Assembly (NCBI GenBank): GCA_944325295.1
Contig: CALUZL010000027.1
Coordinates: forward strand, 1-16,130
Length of the DNA: 16,130 nt
Direction of reading: 5' to 3'
DNA from: an uncultured Erysipelotrichaceae bacterium
GTDB lineage: Bacteria > Bacillota_I > Bacilli_A > Erysipelotrichales > Erysipelotrichaceae
The position numbers were made by a program, and so were the translations under genes. Positions 1-6,985 of this stretch are shown here, piece by piece (position 1 is the first letter of the stretch; each line of letters opens with the position of its first letter). Below the pieces are notes generated by a model. That model was not told the origin of the DNA. It did no database searches and worked only from the letters and a program-made list of their open reading frames with translations.

Positions 1-459
1 GATCGGATCAAGCCACAGGGCCAGATCATTATCGTACATGTCGATATCATTGAAGACATCAGAATTATAATAAGGACTTTCGTAATAAGTCTCTTTACCA
101 TCGATGTAGACAAGAGTGTATCTTTCAAATTTGTAAATCGCGTTGAGCTCTGACAGATCGACCTCAATAGCGCCGGTCTTATCGATATCACTTTTATAGA
201 TCTCTAAGTAGGGTTCAAGATCACCGATGTGGAAAAAATAACTGGTATCTTCCAAGATCTCTTTATAATCGGGAACGATGTTGCTGACTTGCACGAGTTC
301 ACTGTCTTGGATCGATACTGTTTGCAGTTTATCACCGACAATCCTGTCCACCAAATAGCCGACAGGATAGACAGTATAGGCGATGTAAGTCTTGACCCTG
401 GCACAGCCACTTGTCGCAAGCATAACCAGACACATAATAAGACATAGTATTTTCTTCAT
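1..459 (-). CDS. ZnuA/AdcA-like metal ABC transporter substrate-binding lipoprotein, 3' part cut by window edge
   Basis: This frame is open for 153 codons from ATG at 459 to the window edge, so the C-terminus is missing. The N-terminus is a lipoprotein signal: a Lys pair, a hydrophobic stretch, then ATSGC with the lipid-anchored Cys at residue 19. What follows resembles cluster 9 (ZnuA/AdcA) binding proteins: YPVGYLVDRIVGD at 31-43, the segment FFHIGDLEPYLE at 75-86, and WLDP at 149-152. The family normally delivers zinc or manganese to an ABC permease. Two expected metal-binding His are absent here: the PHxxE position reads PDYKE (63-67), and the HxWLDP position reads ALWLDP. The metal role is therefore doubtful. 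The gene starts 7 bases after trmB, and no Shine-Dalgarno site lies at normal distance. Confidence 0.72.
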   Translation of the reverse strand, partial: MKKILCLIMCLVMLATSGCARVKTYIAYTVYPVGYLVDRIVGDKLQTVSIQDSELVQVSNIVPDYKEILEDTSYFFHIGDLEPYLEIYKSDIDKTGAIEVDLSELNAIYKFERYTLVYIDGKETYYESPYYNSDVFNDIDMYDNDLALWLDPI

Positions 460-465
460 GTACTA

Positions 466-471
466 ATTATA
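466..471 (-). promoter_or_regulatory. Candidate -10 box (TATAAT) directly before the ZnuA-like gene
   Basis: A perfect TATAAT overlaps the trmB stop codon and is followed by exactly six bases before the ATG at 459, so predicted transcription would start on the A of ATG. No good -35 box is seen 16-18 bases upstream. The only Shine-Dalgarno-like GGAG is 13 bases from the ATG. This could be chance in AT-rich DNA, but the same geometry occurs before two other genes in the window. Confidence 0.35.
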
Positions 472-1096
472 ACTCCATCGTTTTCTTTTTAAAAACGGCA
501 TAGTAGATCTTTTGGCCTTCTTCTTTGAATTTTCTCTCGTAAGCCGTCAAGACATCGTCATTGGCGTCGCGATGTCTGTCTGTTGAGAATTCGATCATCG
601 TATAACCCTCATTTAAAAAACTCAAGATCGAATAATCAAAGAATGCGCTGTTGTCAGTCTTAAAGATAATCATTCCATCATCTTTTAGGACTTTTTCATA
701 CATCTTTAAAAAATGCTCATTGGTCAGTCTTCGCTTTTTGTGTCCTTTCTTAGGCCAGGGATCACTAAAAGGTAAAGAGATGACATCGATGTTTTTATTA
801 AAATACTCAAGGATATTATTGACGTCATCTTTTATTACGAGCACATTATCGAGATCGTGCGCCGTAAATTTTTGTATCGCTTTGGCTACGCAGGTCGCTT
901 CTTTCTCATAGCCGATAAACAAGGTGTCCTTCTCTCTTTGGGCACTTTCGCATATAAAATCGCCCATGCCCATGCCAAGCTCTAAGAAGATTTTTTGATA
1001 TTGTACCAATATCGCCTTCAGGTCTCTTTCTTTAAGCTGGTAGCGGCCTTCTGCTTCAAGAAAAGGTTCAACCCATTTTTTCTTTCTGATTCGCAT
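467..1096 (-). CDS. trmB: tRNA (guanine-N7-)-methyltransferase TrmB
   Basis: This 209-residue enzyme methylates N7 of G46 in the variable loop of tRNAs, using S-adenosylmethionine, in the cytoplasm. The SAM-binding glycine loop is ELGMGMGDF (39-47). The family signature FSDPWPKKGHKKRR is at 110-123, followed by KTDN (146-149) and the C-terminal TAYERKF (184-190). Length is normal for the family, and the start MRIRKKKW matches the usual MRxRxKxW opening. It lies 17 bases after pnp. The gap holds no purine-rich ribosome binding site. The nearest, AAAAGGATGA, is inside the last pnp codons and in one arm of a perfect hairpin, so translation probably depends on coupling to pnp. The next gene follows after 7 bases. 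Confidence 0.96.
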   Translation of the reverse strand: MRIRKKKWVEPFLEAEGRYQLKERDLKAILVQYQKIFLELGMGMGDFICESAQREKDTLFIGYEKEATCVAKAIQKFTAHDLDNVLVIKDDVNNILEYFNKNIDVISLPFSDPWPKKGHKKRRLTNEHFLKMYEKVLKDDGMIIFKTDNSAFFDYSILSFLNEGYTMIEFSTDRHRDANDDVLTAYERKFKEEGQKIYYAVFKKKTMEL

Positions 1097-1103
1097 TTTT
1101 TAT

Positions 1104-1127
1104 AAAAGGATGATTACTCATCCTTTT
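1104..1127 (-). repeat. Perfect 10-bp inverted repeat spanning the pnp stop codon
   Basis: Arms AAAAGGATGA (1104-1113) and TCATCCTTTT (1118-1127) are perfect complements around a 4-base loop that contains most of the pnp stop codon. In the pnp-trmB mRNA the hairpin ends in UUUU and lies 7 bases before the trmB AUG. It could be a weak terminator, an RNase processing site, or a structure that hides the only Shine-Dalgarno-like sequence for trmB until a ribosome finishing pnp melts it. Confidence 0.65.
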
Positions 1128-3303
1128 TCTTTCCAAAGAATCGTTTTTCGCCTTCAACTTTCTCTTCTCTGGGGCGACGTTCGGATTCCTTTTCTTTATG
1201 AGGTTTTTCTAAAAGATCCTTGGCACTGACATTAACGCGACCTTTGTCATCGATCTCCATTACCTTTACCTTGATCGTATCACCGATCTTTAAAACATCT
1301 TCGGGCTTATCGATATGCTTATTGGCGATCTTAGAGACGTGAAGCAGGGCATCCTGACCGCGGAATAGCTCGACAAAAGCACCGAATTTCTCAAGTCTGA
1401 TGACCTTGGCATCATATATCTCGCCCACCTTTGCCTCTTTTATGATATCCAAGATGATTTCTTTGGCTTTATTAATCATCTCACGATCCTGATGGTAGAT
1501 GACACACTTGCCGTCATCATCGATATCGATCTTGACATTGTCGCAGTCTTCGATAATCTGATTGATCGTCTTGCCGCCGGTACCGATAACTTCTCTGATC
1601 TTATCGACCGGTATCTGGACCATATCCATCTTCGGTGCATACTTAGATACATCCGGACGCGGTTTATCTATCGCTGCCATCATATTCTCTAAGATAAAGA
1701 AACGACCATCGCGTGCTTGAGCTAAAGCTTCTTTAAAGATGTCGCGGGAGATACCTTTGATCTTGATATCCATCTGCAACGCCGTGATGCCGTCTTTGGT
1801 TCCGGCTACTTTGAAATCCATGTCGCCATAATGATCTTCCATACCCTGGATATCACTCAATATCGTGTAGTGATCACCATAGGTGATAAGGCCCATGGCA
1901 ATTCCGGCAACCGGTGCCTTGATCGGAACACCGGCAGCCATCAAGGACATCGTTCCCGCACAGATCGAAGCTTGTGATGAGGAGCCGTTTGACTCCAAGA
2001 CTTCAGCAACGGTCCTTATGGCATATGGAAATTCTTCTTCGCTTGGCATCACTTGCAAAAGGGCTCTTTCACCAAGTGCGCCATGCCCTATCTCTCTTCT
2101 TCCGGGATTACCCATACGGCCGACTTCGCCGACTGAGTATGGTGGGAAATTATACTGGTGCATGAAACGTTTTTCTTCAACATCGGTCAAGTCATCGATT
2201 ATCTGATTGTCGCCAAGCGGCCCTAGAGTAGTCACCGACAAGACTTGCGTTTCACCACGGGTGAAAAGTGCCGATCCATGAGCTCTTGGCAGTAAATCGA
2301 CTTTGGATGTCAGAGGTCTGATCTCGTCGAGTTTTCGACCGTCAGGTCTGATCTTTTCAACGCTGATCAGTCTTCTGACCTCTTCAGCGACGATGTGAGT
2401 ACAGTATTCATTGGACTGTTTTACCGCTTTATCTTTTTGAGCATCCGTCAGCCCCTCAAGATTCATAAAATGGTCAGCCATCTCAGCCTCGATCGCATCA
2501 ATCGTTCCGTATCTTTCAAGCTTCAGCTTAATCGATACCGCTTCTTTCAATCTCTCTTTAGCATTTTCGTCGATATATTCTCTGATCTGCGGATCGATCT
2601 CATAGAGCGTTACCGCCATTTTCTCTTTACCGCATTTAGCGATCACATCTTCTTGGAAAGCGCAAAGTTTTTTGATGTATTCATGACCATACATCAAAGC
2701 GTCAAGCATCACCTCTTCGCTGACTTCTTTGGCACCGGCTTCGACCATATTTATCGCATCCTTGGTTCCGGCAATCGTCAAATGGATGAGCGATTTTTCT
2801 TCTTCCTCTTTTGAAGGATTGATTACATATTGACCATCGACATAGCCGACGACGACACCGGCGACCGGACCGTCAAAGGGAATATTTGAAATACACAAAG
2901 CTAAAGACGATCCCAGCAAAGCGGCCATCTCCTGACTTTTGTCCTGATCGACCGAAAGCACGGTATTCACAACTTGCACTTCATTGCGGAATCCTTCGGC
3001 AAACAAAGGCCGGATCGGACGATCGATCAAACGCGCCGTAAGGGTAGCATGCTCCGAAGGACGACCCTCTCTTCTTAAAAACCCGCCGGGGATCTTGCCG
3101 ACCGAATATAATTTTTCTTCAAAACTGACTGTCAACGGAAAGAAATCCGTATCTTTTGCGTTGGGTGAGGCTGTTGCCGTCGAAAGGACGACGGTATCGC
3201 CATAGCGTACCAAGACCGATCCACCGGCCTGTTTGGCTAATTCACCTGTCTCAATGGTTATTTCCTTACCATCTAATTCAAAATGAAATACTTCTTTTGC
3301 CAT
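1114..3303 (-). CDS. pnp: Polyribonucleotide nucleotidyltransferase (PNPase)
   Basis: PNPase degrades RNA 3' to 5' by phosphorolysis, releasing nucleoside diphosphates, and can add tails in reverse. It works as a trimer in mRNA turnover. The 729 residues show the full domain order: a first RNase PH domain (about 10-145), an all-alpha linker (about 230-310), a second RNase PH domain (about 315-540) with the catalytic segment LSDIQGMEDHYGDMDFKVAG (482-501; D484, D490 and D496 are candidate catalytic acids), a KH domain with GTGG (574-577), and an S1 domain (about 625-697). A charged Lys/Glu/Arg tail of about 30 residues follows. The start ATG at 3303 has AAAGGAAG upstream. An extended -10 promoter lies about 45 bases upstream, after the yebC terminator. 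trmB follows after 17 bases. Confidence 0.98.
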   Translation of the reverse strand: MAKEVFHFELDGKEITIETGELAKQAGGSVLVRYGDTVVLSTATASPNAKDTDFFPLTVSFEEKLYSVGKIPGGFLRREGRPSEHATLTARLIDRPIRPLFAEGFRNEVQVVNTVLSVDQDKSQEMAALLGSSLALCISNIPFDGPVAGVVVGYVDGQYVINPSKEEEEKSLIHLTIAGTKDAINMVEAGAKEVSEEVMLDALMYGHEYIKKLCAFQEDVIAKCGKEKMAVTLYEIDPQIREYIDENAKERLKEAVSIKLKLERYGTIDAIEAEMADHFMNLEGLTDAQKDKAVKQSNEYCTHIVAEEVRRLISVEKIRPDGRKLDEIRPLTSKVDLLPRAHGSALFTRGETQVLSVTTLGPLGDNQIIDDLTDVEEKRFMHQYNFPPYSVGEVGRMGNPGRREIGHGALGERALLQVMPSEEEFPYAIRTVAEVLESNGSSSQASICAGTMSLMAAGVPIKAPVAGIAMGLITYGDHYTILSDIQGMEDHYGDMDFKVAGTKDGITALQMDIKIKGISRDIFKEALAQARDGRFFILENMMAAIDKPRPDVSKYAPKMDMVQIPVDKIREVIGTGGKTINQIIEDCDNVKIDIDDDGKCVIYHQDREMINKAKEIILDIIKEAKVGEIYDAKVIRLEKFGAFVELFRGQDALLHVSKIANKHIDKPEDVLKIGDTIKVKVMEIDDKGRVNVSAKDLLEKPHKEKESERRPREEKVEGEKRFFGKKKDE

Positions 3304-3346
3304 TCTTACTTCCTTTTCTCAATCTCTAATTTTCCTAAACATATAG

Positions 3347-3355
3347 ATTTTACCA
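3347..3355 (-). promoter_or_regulatory. Candidate extended -10 promoter for pnp
   Basis: The minus strand reads TGGTAAAAT, that is TG-N-TAAAAT, an extended -10 element. It lies between the yebC terminator and the pnp ribosome binding site, giving a leader of about 35 bases. No convincing -35 box is seen, which is common with extended -10 promoters. Confidence 0.4.
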
Positions 3356-3385
3356 CAAATAGACCCAAATTTATTTGTAAATAAC

Positions 3386-3408
3386 AAAAAAGGAGGTTCG
3401 GACCTCCC
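3386..3408 (-). terminator. Intrinsic terminator after the yebC-family gene
   Basis: On the minus strand the stem GGAGGT/ACCTCC closes a CCGA tetraloop and is followed by six T. A G.U pair can extend the stem by one. It begins 5 bases after the stop codon at 3413, so it separates the YebC unit from pnp. Confidence 0.88.
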
Positions 3409-3412
3409 AAAA

Positions 3413-4132
3413 TTATTCGCTGACGTTGTGGAAGACTTCCTGGACATCTTCAACATCGTCCAAAAGTCGTAACAGCCTTTCCCACATCTCTTTGTCTTCG
3501 GCTTTTTCAAGTTTTACGTATTCATGCGGCAACATCTTTATGGCACAGACACTAAACTCGATGTCCGGGATCATCTTTTCGATCACTTCTTGCGCTTTGT
3601 GCAGATCGGCAGGATCGGTATAGACTGTCATGACGCCGTCTTCAACTTCGATATCCGAAACGTTGACATCGTTATTAATAAGCTCTTCAAGCATCTTTTC
3701 CTCATCTTCATAATTAAAAGACAAGACGCCGAGATTATCATAGTTGAAAGAGACTGACCCTTTGACGCCGAGCTTGCAATGAGCTTTGTTGAAACAAGAA
3801 TTCATCGCTGCGACCGTACGGTTTGAATTGTCGGTAAGACAGTCGATGATTATCGTCGCTCCGCTTGGTCCGATACCTTCATATCGCAAAGAATCATAAC
3901 TTTCATTAGAGTTTCCTTTAGCTTTTTCGATCGCTCTTTTGATGACGTCTGAAGGTACTTGGTTAGCCTTCGCTTCAGCTATCTTCCTTTTGAGAGTTAG
4001 ATTCATATCGGGGTCAGGAACACCGCTTTTAGCGGCAATATAAAGCTCCTTGCCGTATCTTGAATAAAGTTTTGATTTCATCGCTGCCGTCTTTGCCATC
4101 GATGCAGCACGCACTTCATGCGCTCTTCCCAT
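3413..4132 (-). CDS. yebC: YebC/TACO1-family protein (YeeN-like subgroup)
   Basis: This is a cytoplasmic protein of the YebC/PmpR/TACO1 family. It was long annotated as a transcription regulator; related proteins are linked to translation, including relief of ribosome pausing. At 239 residues the length fits. The opening MGRAHEVRAASMAKTAAMKS, followed by YSRYGKELYIAAKSG, is typical of the YeeN-like branch; the main YebC branch usually begins MAGHSKWANI. The motif QVPSDVIKRAIEKAKG (58-73) and the segment YEGIGPSGATIIIDCLTDN (84-102) are also typical. The ATG at 4132 has a strong AAAGGAG site. A TATAAT lies about 30 bases upstream and an intrinsic terminator follows, so it seems to be a single-gene transcript. 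Whether it acts mainly in translation or in gene control cannot be told from sequence. Confidence 0.95.
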   Translation of the reverse strand: MGRAHEVRAASMAKTAAMKSKLYSRYGKELYIAAKSGVPDPDMNLTLKRKIAEAKANQVPSDVIKRAIEKAKGNSNESYDSLRYEGIGPSGATIIIDCLTDNSNRTVAAMNSCFNKAHCKLGVKGSVSFNYDNLGVLSFNYEDEEKMLEELINNDVNVSDIEVEDGVMTVYTDPADLHKAQEVIEKMIPDIEFSVCAIKMLPHEYVKLEKAEDKEMWERLLRLLDDVEDVQEVFHNVSE

Positions 4133-4161
4133 TAATATCCATCTCCTTTCAAAACGTTACA

Positions 4162-4167
4162 ATTATA
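4162..4167 (-). promoter_or_regulatory. Candidate -10 box for the yebC-family gene
   Basis: A perfect TATAAT within AGTGTATAATT lies just after the stop codon of the upstream gene and about 30 bases before the yebC ATG, leaving room for the AAAGGAG site. The best -35 is TTGAAT at a long 19-base spacing, inside the upstream gene. No terminator separates the two genes, so read-through is also possible. Confidence 0.5.
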
Positions 4168-4169
4168 CA

Positions 4170-4631
4170 CTAAATCGATTCAATATATTCAAACATTTTC
4201 TCAACAAACACCTGCGTATTGCTGACAAAGGGTTTAGGCGTAAATTCTTTTAGCGCTGCTAGGGCGCTGTTTATGTCATGACCTTCATAAAAACCTAAAA
4301 GATATCCCTGCATTTCAAATTCTTTGACGATCTGTAGCTGATGGTCGTTTGTATGCTCACCGTATTTTTTAAGTCGCGGTGCTGCCAGGATCGCTTTATT
4401 GAATCTTAAAGCCTGGATTATGCTGCCGACTCCGCCATGAGTGATGATCACGGAAGCTTCTTTCATCAGTTTTAAAAATTCGTCGTTTTCAAAATAGTCT
4501 TTGTGTTGAAGACTGCTGTCGCAGTGCGTATAACCGTTTTGAACGATAACTTTCTCGTTTTTGATCTTTTTTACTTCACGCAAAAGACGATCGAACTGTT
4601 TGTCTTGAGTTCCTAAAGTTACAAATATCAA
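4170..4631 (-). CDS. Alg13/PssE-type glycosyltransferase catalytic subunit
   Basis: This belongs to the GT28 C-terminal family (MurG/Alg13/PssE/EpsF). It pairs with an Alg14/PssD protein at the inner face of the membrane to move a sugar from a nucleotide donor to a lipid-linked acceptor. From the chosen start it has 153 residues: MIFVTLGTQDKQFDRLL matches the usual opening of the family, THGGVGS (64-70) is the donor-binding loop, and PRLKKYGEHTNDHQ (85-98) is the later conserved segment. I place the start at TTG 4631, which overlaps the previous stop as TTGA and has GGGGGTGG five bases upstream. GTG at 4640 is the alternative. The frame is open further upstream, to 4685, but that part reads inside its partner and has no family similarity. 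The sugar and acceptor are unknown. Confidence 0.88.
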   Translation of the reverse strand: MIFVTLGTQDKQFDRLLREVKKIKNEKVIVQNGYTHCDSSLQHKDYFENDEFLKLMKEASVIITHGGVGSIIQALRFNKAILAAPRLKKYGEHTNDHQLQIVKEFEMQGYLLGFYEGHDINSALAALKEFTPKPFVSNTQVFVEKMFEYIESI

Positions 4632-5095
4632 AAGATCCACCCCCAATACTCTGCTTTGGGATAGTATTTCAAAAGACCGGGCCATTGAACGATAAACTTA
4701 TCGGCGATCTTATAGATCATCGGACCGGCCTTGGTCGGCGTAGTAATATTGGCAAAAGTCTCGATATAGACGACCTTCTTTTTAAACAGATGCGCAATAT
4801 AACAATAAGGAACCGCTGTATGAGTACCTGTCGTAATAACGATATCCGGGCGGATCTTTAAATAGAGGTACAAAGAGCGCAATATATTGAAACCGAATAT
4901 GAAAATATAGGGAAGAAGATGATCTTTGGTTCCATAGGCTAGATACGATACTCTTTCATAGCGCTTTTTTAAATATGATGTCGTCGCCGTCTTTTCCGTT
5001 ATAAGATACGCTTCGACTTTTTTAAAAAGCGGATCGAGTTGCAACAATTCGTTTAAATGTCCGCCTCCGCTCGATATAAAAACAACTTTTTTCAT
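4628..5095 (-). CDS. Alg14/PssD-type glycosyltransferase membrane-anchor subunit
   Basis: This 155-residue protein is the partner of the following gene. Alg14/PssD proteins anchor the catalytic Alg13/PssE subunit to the membrane and help bind the lipid acceptor. Visible features are SGGGHL (9-14) in the opening MKKVVFISSGGGHLNELLQL, a hydrophobic segment at about 61-80, TGTHTAVPY (89-97), YIETFANITTPTKAG (110-124) and the ending KYYPKAEYWGWIF. The ATG at 5095 is preferred; an in-frame TTG at 5101 would add two residues. Neither has a Shine-Dalgarno site. A good promoter ends so close to the ATG that the mRNA would be nearly leaderless. The pair stands alone between yebC and ptsI, with no polysaccharide or flippase genes nearby. 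Confidence 0.88.
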   Translation of the reverse strand: MKKVVFISSGGGHLNELLQLDPLFKKVEAYLITEKTATTSYLKKRYERVSYLAYGTKDHLLPYIFIFGFNILRSLYLYLKIRPDIVITTGTHTAVPYCYIAHLFKKKVVYIETFANITTPTKAGPMIYKIADKFIVQWPGLLKYYPKAEYWGWIF

Positions 5096-5102
5096 ATACA
5101 AG

Positions 5103-5131
5103 ATTATATAAAAAAGAGCCGCTTAGCTCAA
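5103..5131 (-). promoter_or_regulatory. Promoter for the PssD/PssE-type pair, nested in the ptsI terminator
   Basis: The minus strand carries TTGAGC (5126-5131), a 17-base spacer and a perfect TATAAT (5103-5108). The predicted start falls at about 5096, one base before the ATG at 5095. The -35 box overlaps the loop of the ptsI terminator, and the spacer is its downstream arm plus T-tract. Confidence 0.65.
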
Positions 5132-5152
5132 AATTTTTCTAAACAGCTCTTT
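5110..5152 (-). terminator. Intrinsic terminator after ptsI
   Basis: The minus-strand arms at 5139-5152 (AAAGAGCTGTTTAG) and 5113-5126 (CTAAGCGGCTCTTT) form a 14-bp stem with two G.U pairs and a 12-base loop, ending in six T. It starts 9 bases after the ptsI stop codon. Confidence 0.85.
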
Positions 5153-5161
5153 AATATTTAG

Positions 5162-6877
5162 TTATTTTTCTCTTTTTTCCAGATAGTTTTCGACGTATTC
5201 TCTTACTTCATCAGCCGTTTCAAGATCTAATACTTTAGCGGCCAATCCTTCCATCTCTTTCTTGTTTAGACTTCTGATCATTTTGCGTGCCGGCAAGATC
5301 GATGGAGCAGTCATCGAGAACTCATCAAGGCCAAGGCCCAAAAGGATTGGTGCTGCGATGATATCGCTTGCGACCTCTCCACAAACACCACACCATTTTC
5401 CGTATTTATGAGCAGCATCGATCGCTTTTTTAATCAGGGTCAATACAGCCGGGTTAAGTGGTTGATACAGATAAGATACTTCTTTTGAACCCCTGTCTGC
5501 CGCCATCGTGTACTGGGTCAAATCGTTGGTACCGATAGAGAAGAAATCGGCATATTGGGCAAATTTATCAGCCATGATAGCACTTGCCGGAATCTCGACC
5601 ATCATACCGACCTCGATATGTTCGCCGACTTTTACGCCTTCTGCGATCAATTTTTCGCGCTCTTGTTCATAAATGGCTTTTGCTTGTTTGAATTCAGAGA
5701 TCGTAGCGATCATCGGGAACATTATCGCTGCTTTACCATAGGCACTGGCTCTTAAGATCGCACGCAGCTGGGTGCGGAAGATATCTTGACGGTCAAGGCA
5801 AAGACGCACGGCTCTGTACCCTAAAAACGGATTCAGCTCTTGCGGGAATTCAAAGTAATTGAGTTTCTTATCGCCACCGATATCCAAAGTTCTAAAGACG
5901 ACCCGACGCCCATTCATAGCTTCCAATACTGTCTTGTAAGCTTCGTATTGGGTCTCCTCATCCGGAAAATCTTCCTTGGAATCCATGTAGAGGAACTCGG
6001 TACGGTAAAGACCTACAGCCTCACCACCGTTTTTAATTACACCGTCGACATCCTTCGGTGTACCGATATTGGCAGCGATCTCAACACGATGACCATCTTG
6101 AGTGATCGATGGTTGATCAACTAAGACACGCAAAGCTTCTTTTTCAGCTAAGAGAGCTTCTGAGCGTTTTGTATAATCGGCAATCTGCTCAGCTGTCGGT
6201 TCAAGGAATACATCACCGTTTGTAGCATCCATTATCATCATTTCACCATCTTTTGTCGCTTCTAAGACACCGCGACAGCCGACGACAGCCGGAATCTCAA
6301 GCGATCTGGCCATGATGGCTGAATGAGAAGTACGTCCGCCCTCTTCCGTACAGAAACCGACGATGTAGTTTTTATCCATTTGTGCCGTATCGGATGGTGT
6401 AAGATCCGAGGCCACGATGACGACTTTCTCATCTATAGTCGTAAGATCAGGAACTTTAAGACCTAAGACATTGCACAAAAGACGATGGCCGACATCGCGA
6501 ATATCTGCGGCTCTCTCCTTAAAATACTCGTCTTCCATACTCGAAAACAGACTCACCATGTTGTCGGTGACGCATTTTACAGCCGCATCACTTCCCTGAT
6601 CACCTTTGATCATCTCTTCGATCTGACCTTGGTATTCAGGATCGTTCAACATCGTAAGATGGGCATCGAAGATCTCAAGCTCTTCAGCTTTCAGTTTGCC
6701 CTGAGCTCTTTCTTTGATCTTTTCGATATCTGTCTGTGTCTTGTTTACAGCATCTTTAAATCTCTGTAACTCTTCTTCGACACTTCCTTTAGTATCTCTT
6801 AAAACGATTTCCGGCTGAACAAGTTTATAGACCTTGCCAACAACTATGCCGCTTGATACAGCAATACCTTTAAGCAT
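5162..6877 (-). CDS. ptsI: PTS Enzyme I (phosphoenolpyruvate-protein phosphotransferase)
   Basis: Enzyme I takes phosphate from phosphoenolpyruvate and passes it to HPr, feeding all PTS sugar transporters; it acts as a cytoplasmic dimer. From ATG 6877 it has 571 residues, the usual length. The phospho-histidine lies in GGRTSHSAIMA (180-190; H185). The PEP-binding barrel shows GLYRTEFLYMD (289-299), LDIGGDKKLNYF (331-342), FFSIGTNDLTQYTMAADRG (445-463) and the active-site Cys499 in CGVCGE. The frame is open to an upstream codon at 6943, but MLKGIAVSSG is the family's normal opening and GGAGAGAGGG lies just before it, so the shorter start is right. The HPr gene is not adjacent. A promoter, a CcpA-like site and an upstream terminator make it a separate unit. 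Confidence 0.98.
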   Translation of the reverse strand: MLKGIAVSSGIVVGKVYKLVQPEIVLRDTKGSVEEELQRFKDAVNKTQTDIEKIKERAQGKLKAEELEIFDAHLTMLNDPEYQGQIEEMIKGDQGSDAAVKCVTDNMVSLFSSMEDEYFKERAADIRDVGHRLLCNVLGLKVPDLTTIDEKVVIVASDLTPSDTAQMDKNYIVGFCTEEGGRTSHSAIMARSLEIPAVVGCRGVLEATKDGEMMIMDATNGDVFLEPTAEQIADYTKRSEALLAEKEALRVLVDQPSITQDGHRVEIAANIGTPKDVDGVIKNGGEAVGLYRTEFLYMDSKEDFPDEETQYEAYKTVLEAMNGRRVVFRTLDIGGDKKLNYFEFPQELNPFLGYRAVRLCLDRQDIFRTQLRAILRASAYGKAAIMFPMIATISEFKQAKAIYEQEREKLIAEGVKVGEHIEVGMMVEIPASAIMADKFAQYADFFSIGTNDLTQYTMAADRGSKEVSYLYQPLNPAVLTLIKKAIDAAHKYGKWCGVCGEVASDIIAAPILLGLGLDEFSMTAPSILPARKMIRSLNKKEMEGLAAKVLDLETADEVREYVENYLEKREK

Positions 6878-6914
6878 TTTACCCTCTCTCCTTCTTTGTT
6901 TTTTTGTTTCTTTA

Positions 6915-6943
6915 ATTCTATAACAATATTTAACATTCTTCAA
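6915..6943 (-). promoter_or_regulatory. Candidate promoter for ptsI
   Basis: The minus strand has TTGAAG (6938-6943), a 17-base spacer and TAGAAT (6915-6920). The leader would be about 30 bases and include the GGAGAGAGGG ribosome binding site. Confidence 0.5.
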
Positions 6944-6956
6944 TCAAACGCTTTCA
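6943..6956 (-). promoter_or_regulatory. cre-like (CcpA) site upstream of ptsI
   Basis: The minus strand reads TGAAAGCGTTTGAT. It fits the cre consensus WTGNAANCGNWWNCAW, including the central CG, except that the last conserved CA is AT. It touches the upstream end of the proposed -35 box. Carbon catabolite control of ptsI is plausible, but the right half-site is weak. Confidence 0.35.
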
Positions 6957-6982
6957 AAAAAAGAAGCAATTTCTTGCTTCTT
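6956..6982 (-). terminator. Intrinsic terminator after the 111-residue HTH-like gene
   Basis: On the minus strand AAGAAGCAA pairs perfectly with TTGCTTCTT around a GAAA tetraloop, followed by a run of T. It begins 3 bases after the stop codon at 6986 and closes the DUF2779-hpf unit. Confidence 0.88.
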
Positions 6983-6985
6983 AAG

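Noticed and set aside
229..447. Plus-strand open frame of 72 codons
   Set aside because: It is antisense to the ZnuA-like gene, which has a signal peptide and family motifs on the minus strand. The plus frame shows no recognisable features.
2395..2814. Plus-strand open frame of 139 codons inside pnp
   Set aside because: It is a shadow of the highly conserved pnp frame. The Phe/Ile-rich translation is a by-product of the codons of the opposite strand.
3334..3340. Single CTAAAC half-site near the pnp promoter (and another near 5140) as a further regulator target
   Set aside because: Only one half is present at each place and there is no palindrome. The one near 5140 is part of the ptsI terminator stem.
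4632..4685. Upstream extension of the Alg13/PssE-type gene (MARSFEILSQSR...)
   Set aside because: These bases code for the end of the partner gene in another frame, and the family starts at MIFVTLGT. TTG 4631 with a nearby purine-rich site explains the start better.
6878..6943. 22-residue upstream extension of Enzyme I
   Set aside because: It covers the proposed promoter and ribosome binding site, and the family opens at MLKGIAVSSG.
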